Source of the DNA: Vicia villosa
Lineage: Eukaryota; Streptophyta; Magnoliopsida; Fabales; Fabaceae
DNA: 64,000 bases
Direction of reading: 5' to 3'
Assembly: GCF_029867415.1 (NCBI RefSeq)
Contig: NW_026705333.1
Coordinates: 104,397 to 168,396, forward strand
Made by a program: the position numbers and the translations under genes. How positions within the stretch are numbered: the stretch's first letter is position 1; each line of letters opens with the position of its first letter. Below the pieces are notes generated by a model. That model saw only the letters and a program-made list of their open reading frames with translations, had not been told where the DNA came from and did no database searches. Below are positions 21,591 through 34,285 of the stretch, one piece after another.

Positions 21591-23372
21591 ATTTAAAATT
21601 AAAATTTCTAAAACAAAATTAACAGAACACGCTATTCGCCTTCACTGTTCTTCTCTCAGATAACGAAACCCTCCGCGCTACTGCTACTGTTCATCACTAT
21701 TTCTCGCCAAAAATCGCCGCCGTAGAGCCATTTAATCATCTCCTTCTCTTCACTGCAACAACATTCATCCTACAATCATCTCCTTCTCTTCACCGCCGTA
21801 GCCCAGCAGCAAAGTTCTGGCCGTCGTAACAAATCTTCCCATTCTGCATAGCTGAGTTCAAAGCGATTTTGATTTTCACATCAGGTATCTTTGATTTCTA
21901 ATGAATCTTGTTCGTTTAGCTGGGTTTTGTGCTCGAATTTTGAATACAGTCATTGCAATTGGTGTCAGGGTTTGTTTAATCAGAAAAGGTTTTATCAATT
22001 TTTTATTTAACTCAGACTAAAACTAAAACACATCACTGTCAAATAGCAATGGTATAGGGCTATAGTGCTAAGAAATTTTAACAAATCATTGTTGCTTTCT
22101 GATACGGTGTTTTAGGCCAAAATGTTTGAACTATAGTGTAATACAAATTGAACAAGCCGCTATTTTCTGCCATATGCGATTGACAATACTGCTAGCATGA
22201 TTAAGTTCTCAAGACTCTGTCGATGTAAATGTTAGTTCTATATAGAAATTGCGAAGTAGATGGACGGAAGGCGGAGACCGACAAAGTTGCCCTCTATATT
22301 GCTGAAATGCTAGGCTCAATTTTTTACGAATTTGTTTTTAAAATTATGATTCAGTTTAGTTCTCATTGATATGATAAGCTTGTACGTTTTGCGTTTGAAT
22401 TAATATGGTTTGTGCTTTTTCTCGTTTATTCTTATAGTTGAATTTTACATTTGGTGCAAGTCTTAGGAAGTTTATAGCTCAACTGCATTTTTCCAATCTT
22501 TTTCAGGTGATCAGGTTGTTACCTTCAGTCAAGTTGTGCTGGAAGTTAACTCAGTTGTCGGCCGCCACAAACTCTAACAAACTCCATCTAGGTTTTCCTC
22601 TTTTCTTTTCTGATTATTCTGCGTAGTGCTCGGCTTAACTAGTGATTGCAATTTGATCATTTTAATGTGCATATAGTTAGTGTAGAAACTTCAAACTGGA
22701 AGTATTAGCTCTGTTAATTTGTTAATTTAATAGATTCCACAAAACCTCATTTTGCACATGGTTGTCCGGATTTTTCAATAATAATATTTGCAGTTTAATG
22801 ATGAGCAAAAGGCAAATGGTGTTATTTTAATCGATTAGTCTCATAGCTAATGAGGGTTAAACTTTCTTCTGATTGACTTTGTATACTCTCCCTGTTTGTC
22901 TTTCAGGAGAATTTATCAAATTTTATTTATGCCTAAATCTATTAGGAACTACTAGTTGTGCATTTCTCTTAGTGTAAATATTATTATAAGACACACACTT
23001 GTAAATATTATTACAAAACAAAACTACTAAGAATTAATACCGACTCCGTGACAATGACAACGATAAACTCCACTTAGTTCTCTCACAACAGCTTGAAATT
23101 AGTTTAATGTCATATTTACAAGAGAAATTGGAATTGATTTGAATTATAGCATGAGTTATTGAATTTTATTCTCATTTGTGAATCGATGACCATATTTACC
23201 ATTGTGTTTACTTAACTTTAAATATTGAGTTTCGTTCTCCGTTGTTTTTACAATGTTGTTATGATTCTTGATGTCAATGTTGTTAATCGTTCGTTAAGTG
23301 ATGAACTTACTAACTTTGCGAATTTGCTATAGGGGTTACTAATTAGTTGTTTTTGTTTAGCTTAATTAAGAC

Positions 23373-26300
23373 ATGGATAAGACATGGATGAATTCAAACC
23401 GATTTTCGAAAGAGTACGAGAAAGGGGTATGGGAATTCGTTAAGTTTGCGGTTGCGCACGCCGAAGACCCGATTCGAATGGCGTGTCCTTGCTTGGGTTG
23501 CTGTTATGGGGGTAAGGTTGACGGGAATCAGTTGGCATCGCATTTACTACGGTTTGGAATTGATAGAAGTTATACATGTTGGACAATGCATGGTGAGAAA
23601 TGTAACGGGAATGTTCAGTTGAGATGTAATACGAAGTATACTTCAAACGACGATTGCACAGACACATATGATTATGATCGAGTCGAAGAGATTGCAGAAG
23701 CGCTTGAAGAAGATCTTGAGGATTGTTCCAAAATGTTCGAGAGGTTGGTAAGAGATGTAGAGAAACCGTTGTATGATGGTTGTACAAAATTCACAAGATT
23801 GTCTGCGGTGTTAAAGTTGTACAACTTAAAGGCGGACAATGGATGGTCGGATAAAAGTTTCAGAGTTATTAGCCCTTATGAAAGATATGCTACCAGATGA
23901 TAATGTTCTTCCCAATCGAACGTATGAGGCCAAAAAGATGTTGTCCTCTATTGGCATGAGCTATGATAAGATACATGCATGTCCAAACGATTGCGTTTTG
24001 TTTTGAAACGAGTATGCAGCGTTGAATGCGTGTCCTAAATGCGGTGCCCCTCGATATAAGAAAAAGTTGTCTCCGACCAAAGTCTTATGGTATTTTCCTA
24101 TAATTCCGAGATTTAGACGCATGTATCGTAGTGAAACTGATTCAAGACACTTGACTTGGCATGCAGATGAAAGAATTATTGATGGAAAGTTGCGGCATCC
24201 GGTAGACTCACCACAGTGGATGAAAGTTGATACTGATTATCCTGAATTTGGAAAAGAAGCAAGAAACCTTCGCTTGTCATTGTGTACTGATGGAATGAAC
24301 CCGCATGGTATTCAAAGTATCTCGCATAGCACATGGCCTGTGATTCTTATGATTTATAACCTACCTCCGTGGCTATGTATGAAGCGTAAGTACATGATGT
24401 TATCTATGCTAATTTCTGGGCCTAAACAACCAGGGAATGACATAGACGTATACTTGGCACCCTTAATCGAAGATTTAAAGTTTTTGTGGGAGAACGGTGT
24501 GGAGGTTTACGATGGGTATAGGAAAGAAATTTTCAACTTGAGGGCGATGTTGTTTGGAACAATTAATGATTTTCCAGCATACGGAAATCTATCCAGGTAC
24601 AGCAATAAAGGTCAAAAAGCGTGTCCTGTTTGTGAAGATGAAACCGATACGACACGATTGGATCTTTGTCAGAATAATGTCTTTCTCGGCCATCGTAGAT
24701 TCTTAAATTCCAATCATCACTACCGTGGGTGGAGAAAAGCATTCAATGGAAAGGCCGAACATCGTACAACCCAGCCTTTTTTGTCAGGTGATCAAATTTT
24801 TTAAAAGGTGAAAGATGTGAGCACTCAGTTTGGCAAGCCTTTTGCACATTCACTTGTCAAGGGTGGGTGGAAGAAGAAGTCAATTTTTTTTTAACTTCCA
24901 TATTGGAAGTCGTTGTACGTAAGACATTTCCTGGATGTTATGCATATTGAAAAAAATGTATTTGACAACGTTATAGGTACGTTAATCAATATACAAGGAA
25001 AGTCTAAGGATGGCCTTAACATAAGGAAGGACATGGTAAACATGGGAATGAGAACTGAATTGGGACCCGTGACGAAAGGAAGACGAACATATCTGCCACC
25101 TGCTGTTTACACTCTATCTAGAAAGGAGAAGAAAACATTGTGTAAGTTCCTCGGTGAAGTTAAAGTTCCAGAAGGCTACTCTTCAGATATTAGAAGACTT
25201 GTGTCCATGAAAGACCTCAAGTTAAAGAGTTTGAAGACGCATGATTGCCATGTTATAATGGAACATTTTTTACCAATAGGTATACGTTCTATTCTGCCAG
25301 AAAAAGTAAGAAGCGCAATAACTAAACTGTCTTTTTTCTTCAGGTCAATTTGCAGTAAGGTGATCGATCCCGCGATCTTACCAACATTGCAAAAAGAGAT
25401 AGTTGTTACTTTATGTGATCTTGAAATGTATTTTCCTCCCTCGTTTTTTGACATAATGGTTCATCTAGTCGTTCATCTTGTGAAAGAGACACAATTGTGG
25501 GAACAACTTATATGAGATGGATGTACCCTGCTGAACGTTATATGAAAATATTAAAAGGGTACGTGAAAAACAGAAGTCGACCGGAGCGTTGTATTGCCGA
25601 ACGATACATTGTTGAAGAAGCGGTTGAGTTTTGTACTGATTTTCTGTCAAATGTTCAATCAATTGGACTCCCCAAATCTCATATTGTTGAAAAAAAAGAA
25701 GGAAAAAGGCTAATTGGAAATAAAGTTGTGACAGTATCAATGGTCGAGCGGGATCAAGCGCACTTGTATGTTCTGCACAATGAAATTGAGGTTGAGCCGT
25801 ATGTTGAAATGCACAAGGTTGTTCTCCGAGATTTAAATCCGAATAGAAATGAGAATTGGATAGTACGAGAGCACAATCGAAGTTTCATACCGTGGTTTAG
25901 GGAACATATTTATTCAAAGTATCGTTCAGATCCTGCTTCAGTAATAGAAAGGTTGAGATGTTTAGCCTATGGTCCAAGTATAATTGTGTTTTCTTATAGC
26001 GCATAAGCAATTAATGGATACACATTTTATACCAAAGAACAGGATGATAAAAGTACTATGCAAAATAGGGGTGTTACCTTGGTAGCTGAAGCAATGCACA
26101 TATCAAGTGCGAATGACTTAAATCCGAAATTTGCAAATTTGTCATATTTTGGGGTTATCGAGCGCATTTTGGTGTTTGATTACGCAAAGTTTCAGATTCC
26201 TGTATTTGGTTGCAAGTGGGTTGAAAATAATAATGGCATACGAATGGATATGTCAGGATTTTTGCAAGTGGATCTCAACAGGGTGGGGTACAAAGATGAG

Positions 26301-26582
26301 CCTTTCATTCTAGCCTCTCAAGCTAAACAAGTGTTCTATGTCAATGATTCGACAAGTACGAAATGGTCTATAGTGCTTTTATCAAACAAAATAGTTGATG
26401 AAAATATTGGAGATCAAGGTGATATTGGTGTTGGCATTGAATCTTGTACAAGAAACGATCAAAATAAGAATGAATCTTGTACTAGAAATGATCATAATGA
26501 GGGTATTTGGATCAATCCAACCGTCCGCGTTGTTAAGAGACGCGTAGAACACAATCCTACCAAGAAAAGAAAGAGACGTTAG
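23373..26582 (+). pseudogene. CACTA TnpD-like transposase
   Basis: Transposase gene of the CACTA superfamily. Segments in order: transposase-associated N-terminal domain (23373-23850; WMNSNRFSKEY, CPCLGCC); zinc-binding and Tnp2/Transposase_21 domain (24022-24804; NACPKCGAPRYKK, LTWHADER, HPVDSPQW, LCTDGMNPHG); Tnp2 end and DUF4218-like part (24913-25490; VRHFLDVMHIEKNV); DUF4218/DUF4216-like C-terminus (25497-26582; YMRWMYPAERYMK, YFGVIERILVFDY, GYKDEPFILASQAKQVFYV). Breaks: frameshift near 23860, stops near 24004, 24802, 24893 and 26004, frameshift near 25490. The start is the ATG before the associated domain; upstream untranslated exons are possible. Arginine/lysine-rich end (KKRKRR) suggests nuclear localisation. 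Confidence 0.9.
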
Positions 26583-27115
26583 TGAAAAAGGTAATAGTAT
26601 ACATATTCCGACTAATGTGCTTTATTCAATTTGAACCGATTGTTATATATTCAATTTGTATAGTTTTTTCAATTTGTATTCCGATTGTTACAATACTTAT
26701 TCAATTTTGGTGCATATTTTCGTTTTGTACATAACTTTTGAACCATGTATCCGTTTGTTGACTTCTTTACATGTAACTATACTATTTTGACAATTCCGGA
26801 GCTGCTCATTCACTTATCTATACATTTCAGGACTGTTTTTTATCGGTTTTGCTTCTGCCCGTGATCAAAAGTCGGGCTTAGGGTCTGAATTTCGGAAAAC
26901 CGACTTCATTTTTGAGTCCGTGAGGACGTTTTACCATAGCCATGTAAATTTCGTTCAATTCCGACAACTTTCTTTTTTTTGACGCTTATTCTGATTTCAT
27001 CGATTTCGATTCCGATTTACTTGTACATGCATGGTTTGACTTCCATTTGACTTGTATAGATTGTTAGCTTATTAATAGTGTACTAATGTGCTTTAGTTTG
27101 TTTGATACAGGTTCA

Positions 27116-28553
27116 ATGGCTAGTAATCAAGAAAACCCACAAGAAAACTCACAAGATAGAGATGCTCCGGATACAAATCCTCCACCCGATACATCATCAA
27201 AAGAAGTTTCACGAGGCATCACCATTATGAAGGGAATCATTCGACATAGAGACCAAGGATTAATATATAATTTGGAATGGAATTCTGATAACCAACCAAT
27301 TGGTCCTAATTCTGCAAAGTTGACAAGCTATATTGGTACACTTGTTCGTTTGCATATTCTAGTATCCGTAGCTAAATGGAATCTGAAAAGCAATGAGTTG
27401 GACAAGAAAAAAGACATGATTTGGGACGAGCTTAAGGTATCATAGATGGTTGTTGTTATTATCTTGACGATAATTTTATTAAATTACTTATACTAACACA
27501 CTCTTTGCGTATGTTTGTTTGCAGAGGTCTTTTAACATACCAGATGAGCGTAAACGCTTCAATCTTAGTTTAGCCGGAAAAAGATATAGAGGGTGGAAAG
27601 CTTATTTAACAAACACCTATCTTAAGGATAAAGAAGGACACTTTCTTGAAGAGGCCCCGGGACGTCCAAAAAAGTATGAGATCTTCATTGATGAAGAAGA
27701 TTGGGTTGAGTTTGTAAATCAAAGAGATGAAGCTTTTCGGAAAAGGAGTGCCACAAATAGTGCGAGAGCATCAAAATCCGCGTATCCATACAAAAAAGGG
27801 CGTTTGGGATATGCACGCTTAGAGGAAAAAATTGTAAGTAAATAGAAATGCTTTTTAATTAATTGTCTAAATGTGTTTTATTTGACGATTTTATCATTTG
27901 TGTCAATGCATAGTTAGAGGAGACAAAAAGTGAGGAAACCTCACTTCCAGTACATGTGTTGTGGAAGGAAGCTCGTGTGGGCAAGAATCGAGCTATCGAC
28001 AATGATTGATACGTAAGTGGGATCGTTCTAAATATTCGTGTATATTTATATATTTAATTATTTGTGAGATTGATCTAAATATATGCTTTTATATTTTTGT
28101 TAGATCAATACAAGTGTTCCGAAGTCAACGAGACGCACAGGTATCCCGGACTAAATCAAACAACATTACTTGGATCAAAGTGCAGGTACATTAATTTTCA
28201 CAATTTTGCTTATAATATTTATGCTACTTGATAAAACAAGACAACTATAAACTCTTATTTGTTTTTCTATGTAGTGTCCGATACAGCGAAACAGTTCAGA
28301 TTGCGGATACTATGTTTTGAGGTTTATGAAAGAAATCCTTCAAACGAATCAATTAGAGATTCCAATCACGGTATGGATTTATAACTTAATTAGATAACTT
28401 CTTATAATTTATTACATTTAACTAAATCATTCATATTATGTTTTTGTTCTGTAGTACTTTGACAACTTCTATGTTGCTTCTTACACGAGACTTAAGTTGG
28501 AAGAAATCAAAGAGGATTTGTGTCAATTTTATATTCATCAGCTATTCATGTAG
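27116..28553 (+). pseudogene. CACTA second gene: Transposase_24-like plus Ulp1-like peptidase tail
   Basis: Exon 1 27116-27436 and exon 2 27525-27833 join in frame across an 88-bp GT-AG intron and encode a Transposase_24 (Ptta/En/Spm)-like region (GITIMKGIIRHRDQG, WDELK, RYRGWKAYLT, DWVEFVNQRDEAFRK). Exon 3 starts at 27914 and meets a stop near 28001. Later exons (to 28185, 28275-28370, 28455-28553) have clean splice sites and encode the end of a C48/Ulp1-type cysteine peptidase: ITWIKVQ, SSDCGYYVLRFMKEI with the putative nucleophile Cys, and YFDNFYVASYTR. The catalytic His part is absent, so an internal deletion separates the halves. Peptidase-transposase fusions of this type are known in plant CACTA elements. 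Confidence 0.82.
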
Positions 28554-28959
28554 GATTTGTGTCGATTTGAAGTATAATATTATAGTACTCTAGGATGGTT
28601 ACTAACTTTGTTCATACTGTTGCCAATATTTGAAGTATAATATTGTTGATGTTACTGATTTAGTTTGTTTGACATGTGTTAGTTACATGTGAAACTTTCT
28701 GTATTCATACTTTACATGATTTAGTTTGTTTGACAGGAACTATAATGATGTATATATATAATTTTGGATATTATAATGGTATTATATTAGTATATATATA
28801 TATATATATTGTCCTACCTATGGTTGAAAATATATCGTCGAAAATATATTACAGGTCGAAAATATTACAGGTTGAAAATATATTACAGGTCGAAAATATT
28901 ACAGGTCGAACTGGAAGGCTGAAATTACAGGTTGCACTTTAAAATACCTCATTTAGCAA

Positions 28960-29400
28960 TGACAGCGCTTTTAAAAAATGCTCTTAAAGGGCCACCTACT
29001 AAAGCGCTTTATTACTAAAAGCGCTGCCTAAGATTAAAAAAAAGCATAAGAAATAAAAAAAACGCAACCTACGAAAGCGCTTTTGGAAAAGCGCTCTTAT
29101 AGGGGGGCTACCAGAGCGCTTTTTCCAGAAAAAGCACTCTTATAGGGGGCTACCAGAGCGCTTTTTCTGGAAAAAGCGCTCTTATAGGGGGGGGGGGGGG
29201 GGGGGGGCTACCAGAGCGCTTTTCTGGAAAAAACGCTCTTATAGGGGGGGCTACCAGAGTGCTTTTCTGGAAAAAGCGCTCTTATAGGGGGGCTACCAGA
29301 GTGCTTTCAAAAGCGCTTTCGTTACCTACGGCAGCGCAGGCTTTGGCTGCGCTTTAAAGCGCTTTAGTAGCCTAAAAAAAGCGCTTTTAAAGCCCTTCCG
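28960..29400 (+). repeat. Right subterminal repeat array of the CACTA element
   Basis: At least six modules of CTACCAGAGCGCTTTT(C)TGGAAAAAGCGCTCTTATAGGGGG type between 29040 and 29330, each an inverted repeat around the loop. One module has an expanded run of about 19 G at 29189-29207. The final 20 bases before 29410 form the terminal inverted repeat. Confidence 0.88.
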
Positions 29401-29410
29401 CGTTGTAGTG

Positions 29411-29779
29411 TCAAGAATCAAGCAATTACCAACAATGCTCATGTTTATATATTCTCCAATTTCAAGAACCAACAAAAAAAACTTAAGGTCAAGAATAGAA
29501 ACACAATGGTGATCAATAAATAATTTTCAAACTCACTTCAATGCACATCCACAATCAACATTTTTGGAATCAAATTGAAAATGAACACCACAACAAATAG
29601 CATCATCTTCATCTTCAAGTACTTTATCAAATTTCCACAAAGCAACAACGACAACAACTCATGGCAACATCAATTGCAAAAACTCAACATTAATACCATT
29701 TCTCACTTGCAACAAATCAACACACAAATGCTAAAGATAACTACACTCATGAATACAAGTTGAAATTAAACATCATATG
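29411..29779 (-). mobile_element. Ogre/Tat-like LTR, part right of the CACTA element
   Basis: Continuation of the LTR begun at 17974; the TCA target duplication (29411-29413) joins it to 21266. A- and C-rich, no gene. Cut off at 29780 by the SIRE-like LTR. Confidence 0.6.
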
Positions 29780-30916
29780 TGAAGGATAGAAAAACACTTA
29801 GAAAGGGTGGGTTTGAATAAGTGTGTGACTTTAAAAACTCTTAAGATAAAAATAATGAACACAATATTTTTATCCTAGTTCGTTGTTAACGAAACTACTC
29901 CAATCCACCCCCTTAGAGTGATTTACCTCAACTGAGGATTTAATCCACTAATAAATCTTGATTACAATGGTTATCCACTTAGAGACACTCTAACTCTTCG
30001 AGAGTATACTGATCACAACTTGATCACCCTAGGAAATCACCACTTAGAAACTTCTAAGTCTTCTAGAGTCTACTGATCTCACTGATCACTCTAGGAACCT
30101 TTTACAATCAATGTAAAAATAAATGTTTCCAAGAGTATGAATTTGCTTCTTAGTAAGCTATAATCACAACTGTGATATTTCTCTTAAGTTCTAAGCTTAA
30201 CACTCACTAAATATTACAATAGTTTGTGAGGTTTAAGATGAAGTTCGCAAGTTTTGAATTCAGAAGCGTTTCAGTATTTTTGCAAGTGTTGTTCGTTTGC
30301 TTCTGATCAGAACTTCATATTTATAGGCGTTTTCAGAAGATGACCGTTGAACTGCATTTAACGATTTGCGTTTGGACAACTTTGCATTTAATGTTTTCAC
30401 TGTTTTGCCAACTACCTCGAGCCATGCTTCACCTGCTTTTACTGACTTTGCCTTTTGTAGCTTCTAACGTTCCTTTTGTCAGTCAGAGATTAGACTTAAT
30501 AGCCTATCATCTAGTACCAACTTCTGATCTCAGATTTGTGAATACAATGTTTGAATAATCAGAGTCATTCAGCTTGGTGCAGAGCATCTTCTTGTCTTCT
30601 GACTTTGAAGAGCTTGAGCGTGATACCATAAGAACTTCAGTGCTTCTGCTTCTGATCTCATGTTCTTCTGATGCTTCATAGACCATGTTCTGATTCTACT
30701 TAACCATCTTCTGATGTCTTGCGAGAGCATGTTCTGATGTTGCAATCTTGAACCTTCTGAGTCAGTGCTTCTGAGCGCTGAATTGTGCATACTCTTTATA
30801 TATTTCCTGAAATGGAAAATGCAAAGGATTAGAGTACCACATTGTCTTATACAAAATCCATATACATTGTTATCATCAAAACAAGAATATTGATCAGAAC
30901 AAATCTTGTTTTAACA
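29780..30916 (-). repeat. 3' LTR of copia element A
   Basis: 1137 bp. On the minus strand it starts TGTTAAAACAAG and ends CTATCCTTCA. It is homologous to 38124-39192 (minus) and 54478-55697 (plus); all share 'TAAGTGTTTTTCTATC' at the end. Confidence 0.88.
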
Positions 30917-30930
30917 ATCTCCCCCTTTTT
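30917..30930 (-). promoter_or_regulatory. Polypurine tract of element A
   Basis: Minus-strand AAAAAGGGGGAGAT next to the LTR start. The same tract adjoins the LTR of element B at 39193-39206. Confidence 0.85.
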
Positions 30931-31051
30931 GATGATGATAAAAACATATATAATTGATATGAATTTACAATCAGAATATCAGATGACAAAAGACAATTAC
31001 ACAGATATAGCATAAGCATATAATCAGAGTGTGTGAATATGTCTCCCCCTG

Positions 31052-33578
31052 TGTAGCAACCTGCCCTAAAAATTAAATTATTAGAGTCGCCACCTATTCT
31101 GAAGGGCGAATAGGAAACCCTACGCAGTTTAGAGATCGGGGTAAGTTATTATAATCAGGTCGAGGGAAGGTGTTAGGCACCCTCAACCCTTTCCTATTGG
31201 CTTTCAATCTAAGGGTCAAGTTTTATGGCTAAAAGTTAAGGTTAATAGCTAAGGAATTGAATAGGGGAAAAATTGAGATTTTAGGGAGGGGGACTCGCCT
31301 TGGTTATCCAAGTGCCTACGTATCTCCTTAGGGAGAATCAGAGTCAACGTAGTTCGGGCACAGGGTTGTACGCCTTAGAATTAGTATGAGGTTGTTTGAA
31401 GGCTTTTTGAATGGCCTTGTCGTAGTTTGAATTAGATTTGAAAGGCATTTTGATTGCCTTCTCGAGAAGGATGAAAATCCATAGTGTCGTGGTTTAGTGT
31501 GTTTTGAATACGTGGGCGTACAACCCTGATTTAATATGTCACCGTTAGATGCGATGATCAATAGATTTGATCAGTATAGCTAACGGATTAAGGGGCATTG
31601 CTGGTTACTCGGATCGATAGATTGATCGTCGCGGGCAGCAAATTCAATGTATTTTAGATTTGTAATATGTTTTTTATCTCTCGTCTAATGCGACTAATAG
31701 CTTTAGTCGGGTCGAAGAGAGAATTAATCAAGAATTAATTAAATTGATATTTTTACCCATAATGGGATTGGGCAAACCCTAATGCCTGGGTCGACTAGGG
31801 TTTATTTATAATTTTAATTATTAAAATAATTAAATCAATTAAGTCAAGTAATCGACATAATCGAATAATGCGGATGAATTATAATATTCCTAACTCTAAT
31901 CCTAGTTTTATTATTCAATACCTAATTATATTCCTAATCCTAATTAAATTAAATATAAACATAATTAATTAAACCTAAGAAATTAAGATTAACCATTTAA
32001 TTATATACATAATATAAAAAACAATTAAATAAAACCTGGAAAAAGATCCTGTGTAGCTCCTTTGTGAGGGTGCATGGTGCACCATGCAATCCTGGCACGT
32101 TAGATGGGACTATAGGAGATCTGATGGCTGAGCATGGAGGATGTACGGTGGGCGCACATGGGTTTGTTGCGTGGGATCGAGATTGCCAAGTCTGCAAACA
32201 TATATCATCAAAATATATGTAAAAGGTGGGAATCGATCCCACCCCATGGAGGTCAAAGATTCAGAATGCCATGCGTTGCCACTGCGCCAGATCCAATTAG
32301 TCGTTATTGATTGAAACACAAACTTACATAAATGAAACGTAATAACTAAACAAAAAAAGGAATGAAAACATGAACCAGGTGGGGTCCCCAATGTATCGTT
32401 TGGACCAGTCATTGCTGGGATAAGTGCTAGGACCTGTTGACCCACCAATAGCAGCTCGCGAGGGTGCCACACGCGCGGGTCCTCCTTCCAAAACGTGAAA
32501 CCTCATCGGAACAGTAAACCCGCTCATCTTCTACGGCGGTCAACAAACGAAACACCTGCGAAAACAACCAAACGTGAAAAGAAAACAACCCAGCCCCACT
32601 ACTTTGGCCGTTCCGATTCCAATGGTGCAATCATATTGCTCTGAAGCCGTCCCTAACCCTCAGTTCGAAGCTTCTCCAAGCTTTTGCCCTAACAATGGCA
32701 AGTATGATCCCACACGTGAAAATTCCAGTATCTTGTCCCAAACCTTCTCTAAACTGCATCAGGGATTTGAATAGACGGTTAGTTTAAATCGTAACACAAT
32801 AGAATATGAGATATGAAAACTAAGTCATGTATGAACATGGTGACAGTGACATGAACATTCCAAGTGTTATATGACTTAACTAAAGGTGTATTCTTACCAT
32901 GTGTTACCTCAGGATGATGATGATACGCTTGGTACTCGTGGATAACGGCTGAAAATAGCTTTTTGATCGTGCCCTAACTTCATGTATTTTTTGAAACCCA
33001 TGAACCCTTATTTTTGGCTGCCATTCCTCCTTTTCGTCCTCCCCTAGGTCTGCATGTGTTATCAGTATATATGTGATTGCATTAGGGTTACTAATGGGCT
33101 TCCAATATCATAGCAATCCAAGTCTTTAAGCCATGCACCATTCTTTTGTAAAAAAAATTTTTATTTAAGATTTAATTGAATAGAAATTCGAATAAATAAA
33201 AGTCACAAAATATGAAAATAGGTTTAGAAATTTTATTCATGTTATGGATGTGAAAAATCAAATTTTAGATTTAAAACATATTATTCCAATTTTATATGAT
33301 TTATCCATATTTACATGAATTAAAATTCAAATAAATAAAAATAAATATTATAAAAATAAAATAATTATTTTAAGAGTCGTCATAAAGCCTGTAAACAAGT
33401 TTTAGATCCACATCTTAGGTCCATTGGTCTTGGAGGTTCAAATTCTTTTGACGAAGTGCAAACCCTAGCTTTGGATATCCTGAATTTGGAGGTGCTTTAT
33501 CTAATAGAGCTATGAATGGTCTTGGGCAATTGAGGAACCTTTGACTGAATATAGGAGGGCAAATTTTGGGGTATGACA
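31052..33578 (-). mobile_element. Solo Ogre-type LTR
   Basis: 2527 bp. On the minus strand it starts TGTCATACCCCAAAATTTGC and ends GGCAGGTTGCTACA, the same termini as the 1887-4837 LTR but clearly diverged inside. Flanked by the 5-bp duplication CCCTG (31047-31051 and 33579-33583), so it is a solo LTR left by LTR-LTR recombination. The interrupted host sequence matches 39300-39370 of element B. ORFs within it are chance frames. Confidence 0.94.
32224..32292 (-). other. tRNA-like sequence inside the solo LTR
   Basis: On the minus strand: an A-box-like TGGCGCAGTGGC, a D-stem GCG/CGC, and a T arm GTGGG-ATCGATT-CCCAC with perfect 5-bp stem and 7-base loop (B-box-like GGATCGATTCC, one change from consensus). 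Spacing between boxes fits a tRNA. The acceptor and anticodon stems do not pair well, so it is a degenerate tRNA-derived segment. Confidence 0.5.
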
Positions 33579-34285
33579 CCCTGAGATTAACAATCTCCCT
33601 CTGAAATAAATACTAGAAGAATTTTTAAATAAAAGAACTTTGAATTTCTTCTTATTTGTCATAGCATGCTTTATTAAATCAAAACATTCTTGAATGTATC
33701 AGAGCATCATCAGAGCATCTTTACATCCTGAAATGTTTCAGAGCATACTAGACAAAAAATATCAGATCATGAATGTATCAGAGCATTCTTAGTAAATAGC
33801 ATGTATCAGAGCATTTAAGAGAAGAAAATGTATCAGAGCATATTCTACAACGAGAATATCAGAACATTCTTCTCGCTTCTGATCTTGAAGCTTCACAACA
33901 CTAAGCTTGCTTCAATTTTCCAAGAACATGCTTCTTTATAGAATTGCTTTTCCTCATGTATTTGCTTCTCATGTTGAGCCTTTTTCAGAATATCTTCAAT
34001 TCTGCAAAAAATCTCAAAGACATAGAACATGCAAATAATGTTAGGAATGTTGAGAATTAATCCCAACAACTGATATAATAAATCAAATCAATTATCATGT
34101 TTCTCCCCCTTTTTGTCATAACATCAAAAAGCATTAAAAGATTCAGATTATAAAAGACACATAAAGTGAAGAAGATAATGATTTCATTAATCAACAAAAA
34201 TATCAGAAATACAAGAGGGATAGAAGCAGATGCAAGAAACAGATGCATAAAACAAGAAAACATCTAAGACCAAGATAGACTACGA

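Larger units (their letters stand above)
21267..29410 (+). mobile_element. CACTA (En/Spm-like) DNA transposon, decayed
   Basis: Starts CACTATGCCAAATTTG and ends in the complement of CACTACAACGCGGAAG, flanked by the 3-bp duplication TCA (21264-21266 and 29411-29413). Both ends have dense subterminal AAAAGCGCT repeats in opposite sense, as transposase-binding arrays of CACTA elements do. It carries a TnpD-like transposase (23373-26582) and a second gene with a Transposase_24-like region and an Ulp1-like tail (27116-28553). Both genes are broken, so movement would need help in trans. It inserted into the Ogre/Tat-like LTR. 21590-23370 and 26583-27115 contain no recognised domain and are probably leader, intron or spacer. 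Confidence 0.92.

Noticed and set aside
28740..28950. Tandem 'TTACAGGTCGAAAATA' words near the CACTA right end as a separate satellite
   Set aside because: Only four short copies, inside the transposon; too small to call an independent repeat.
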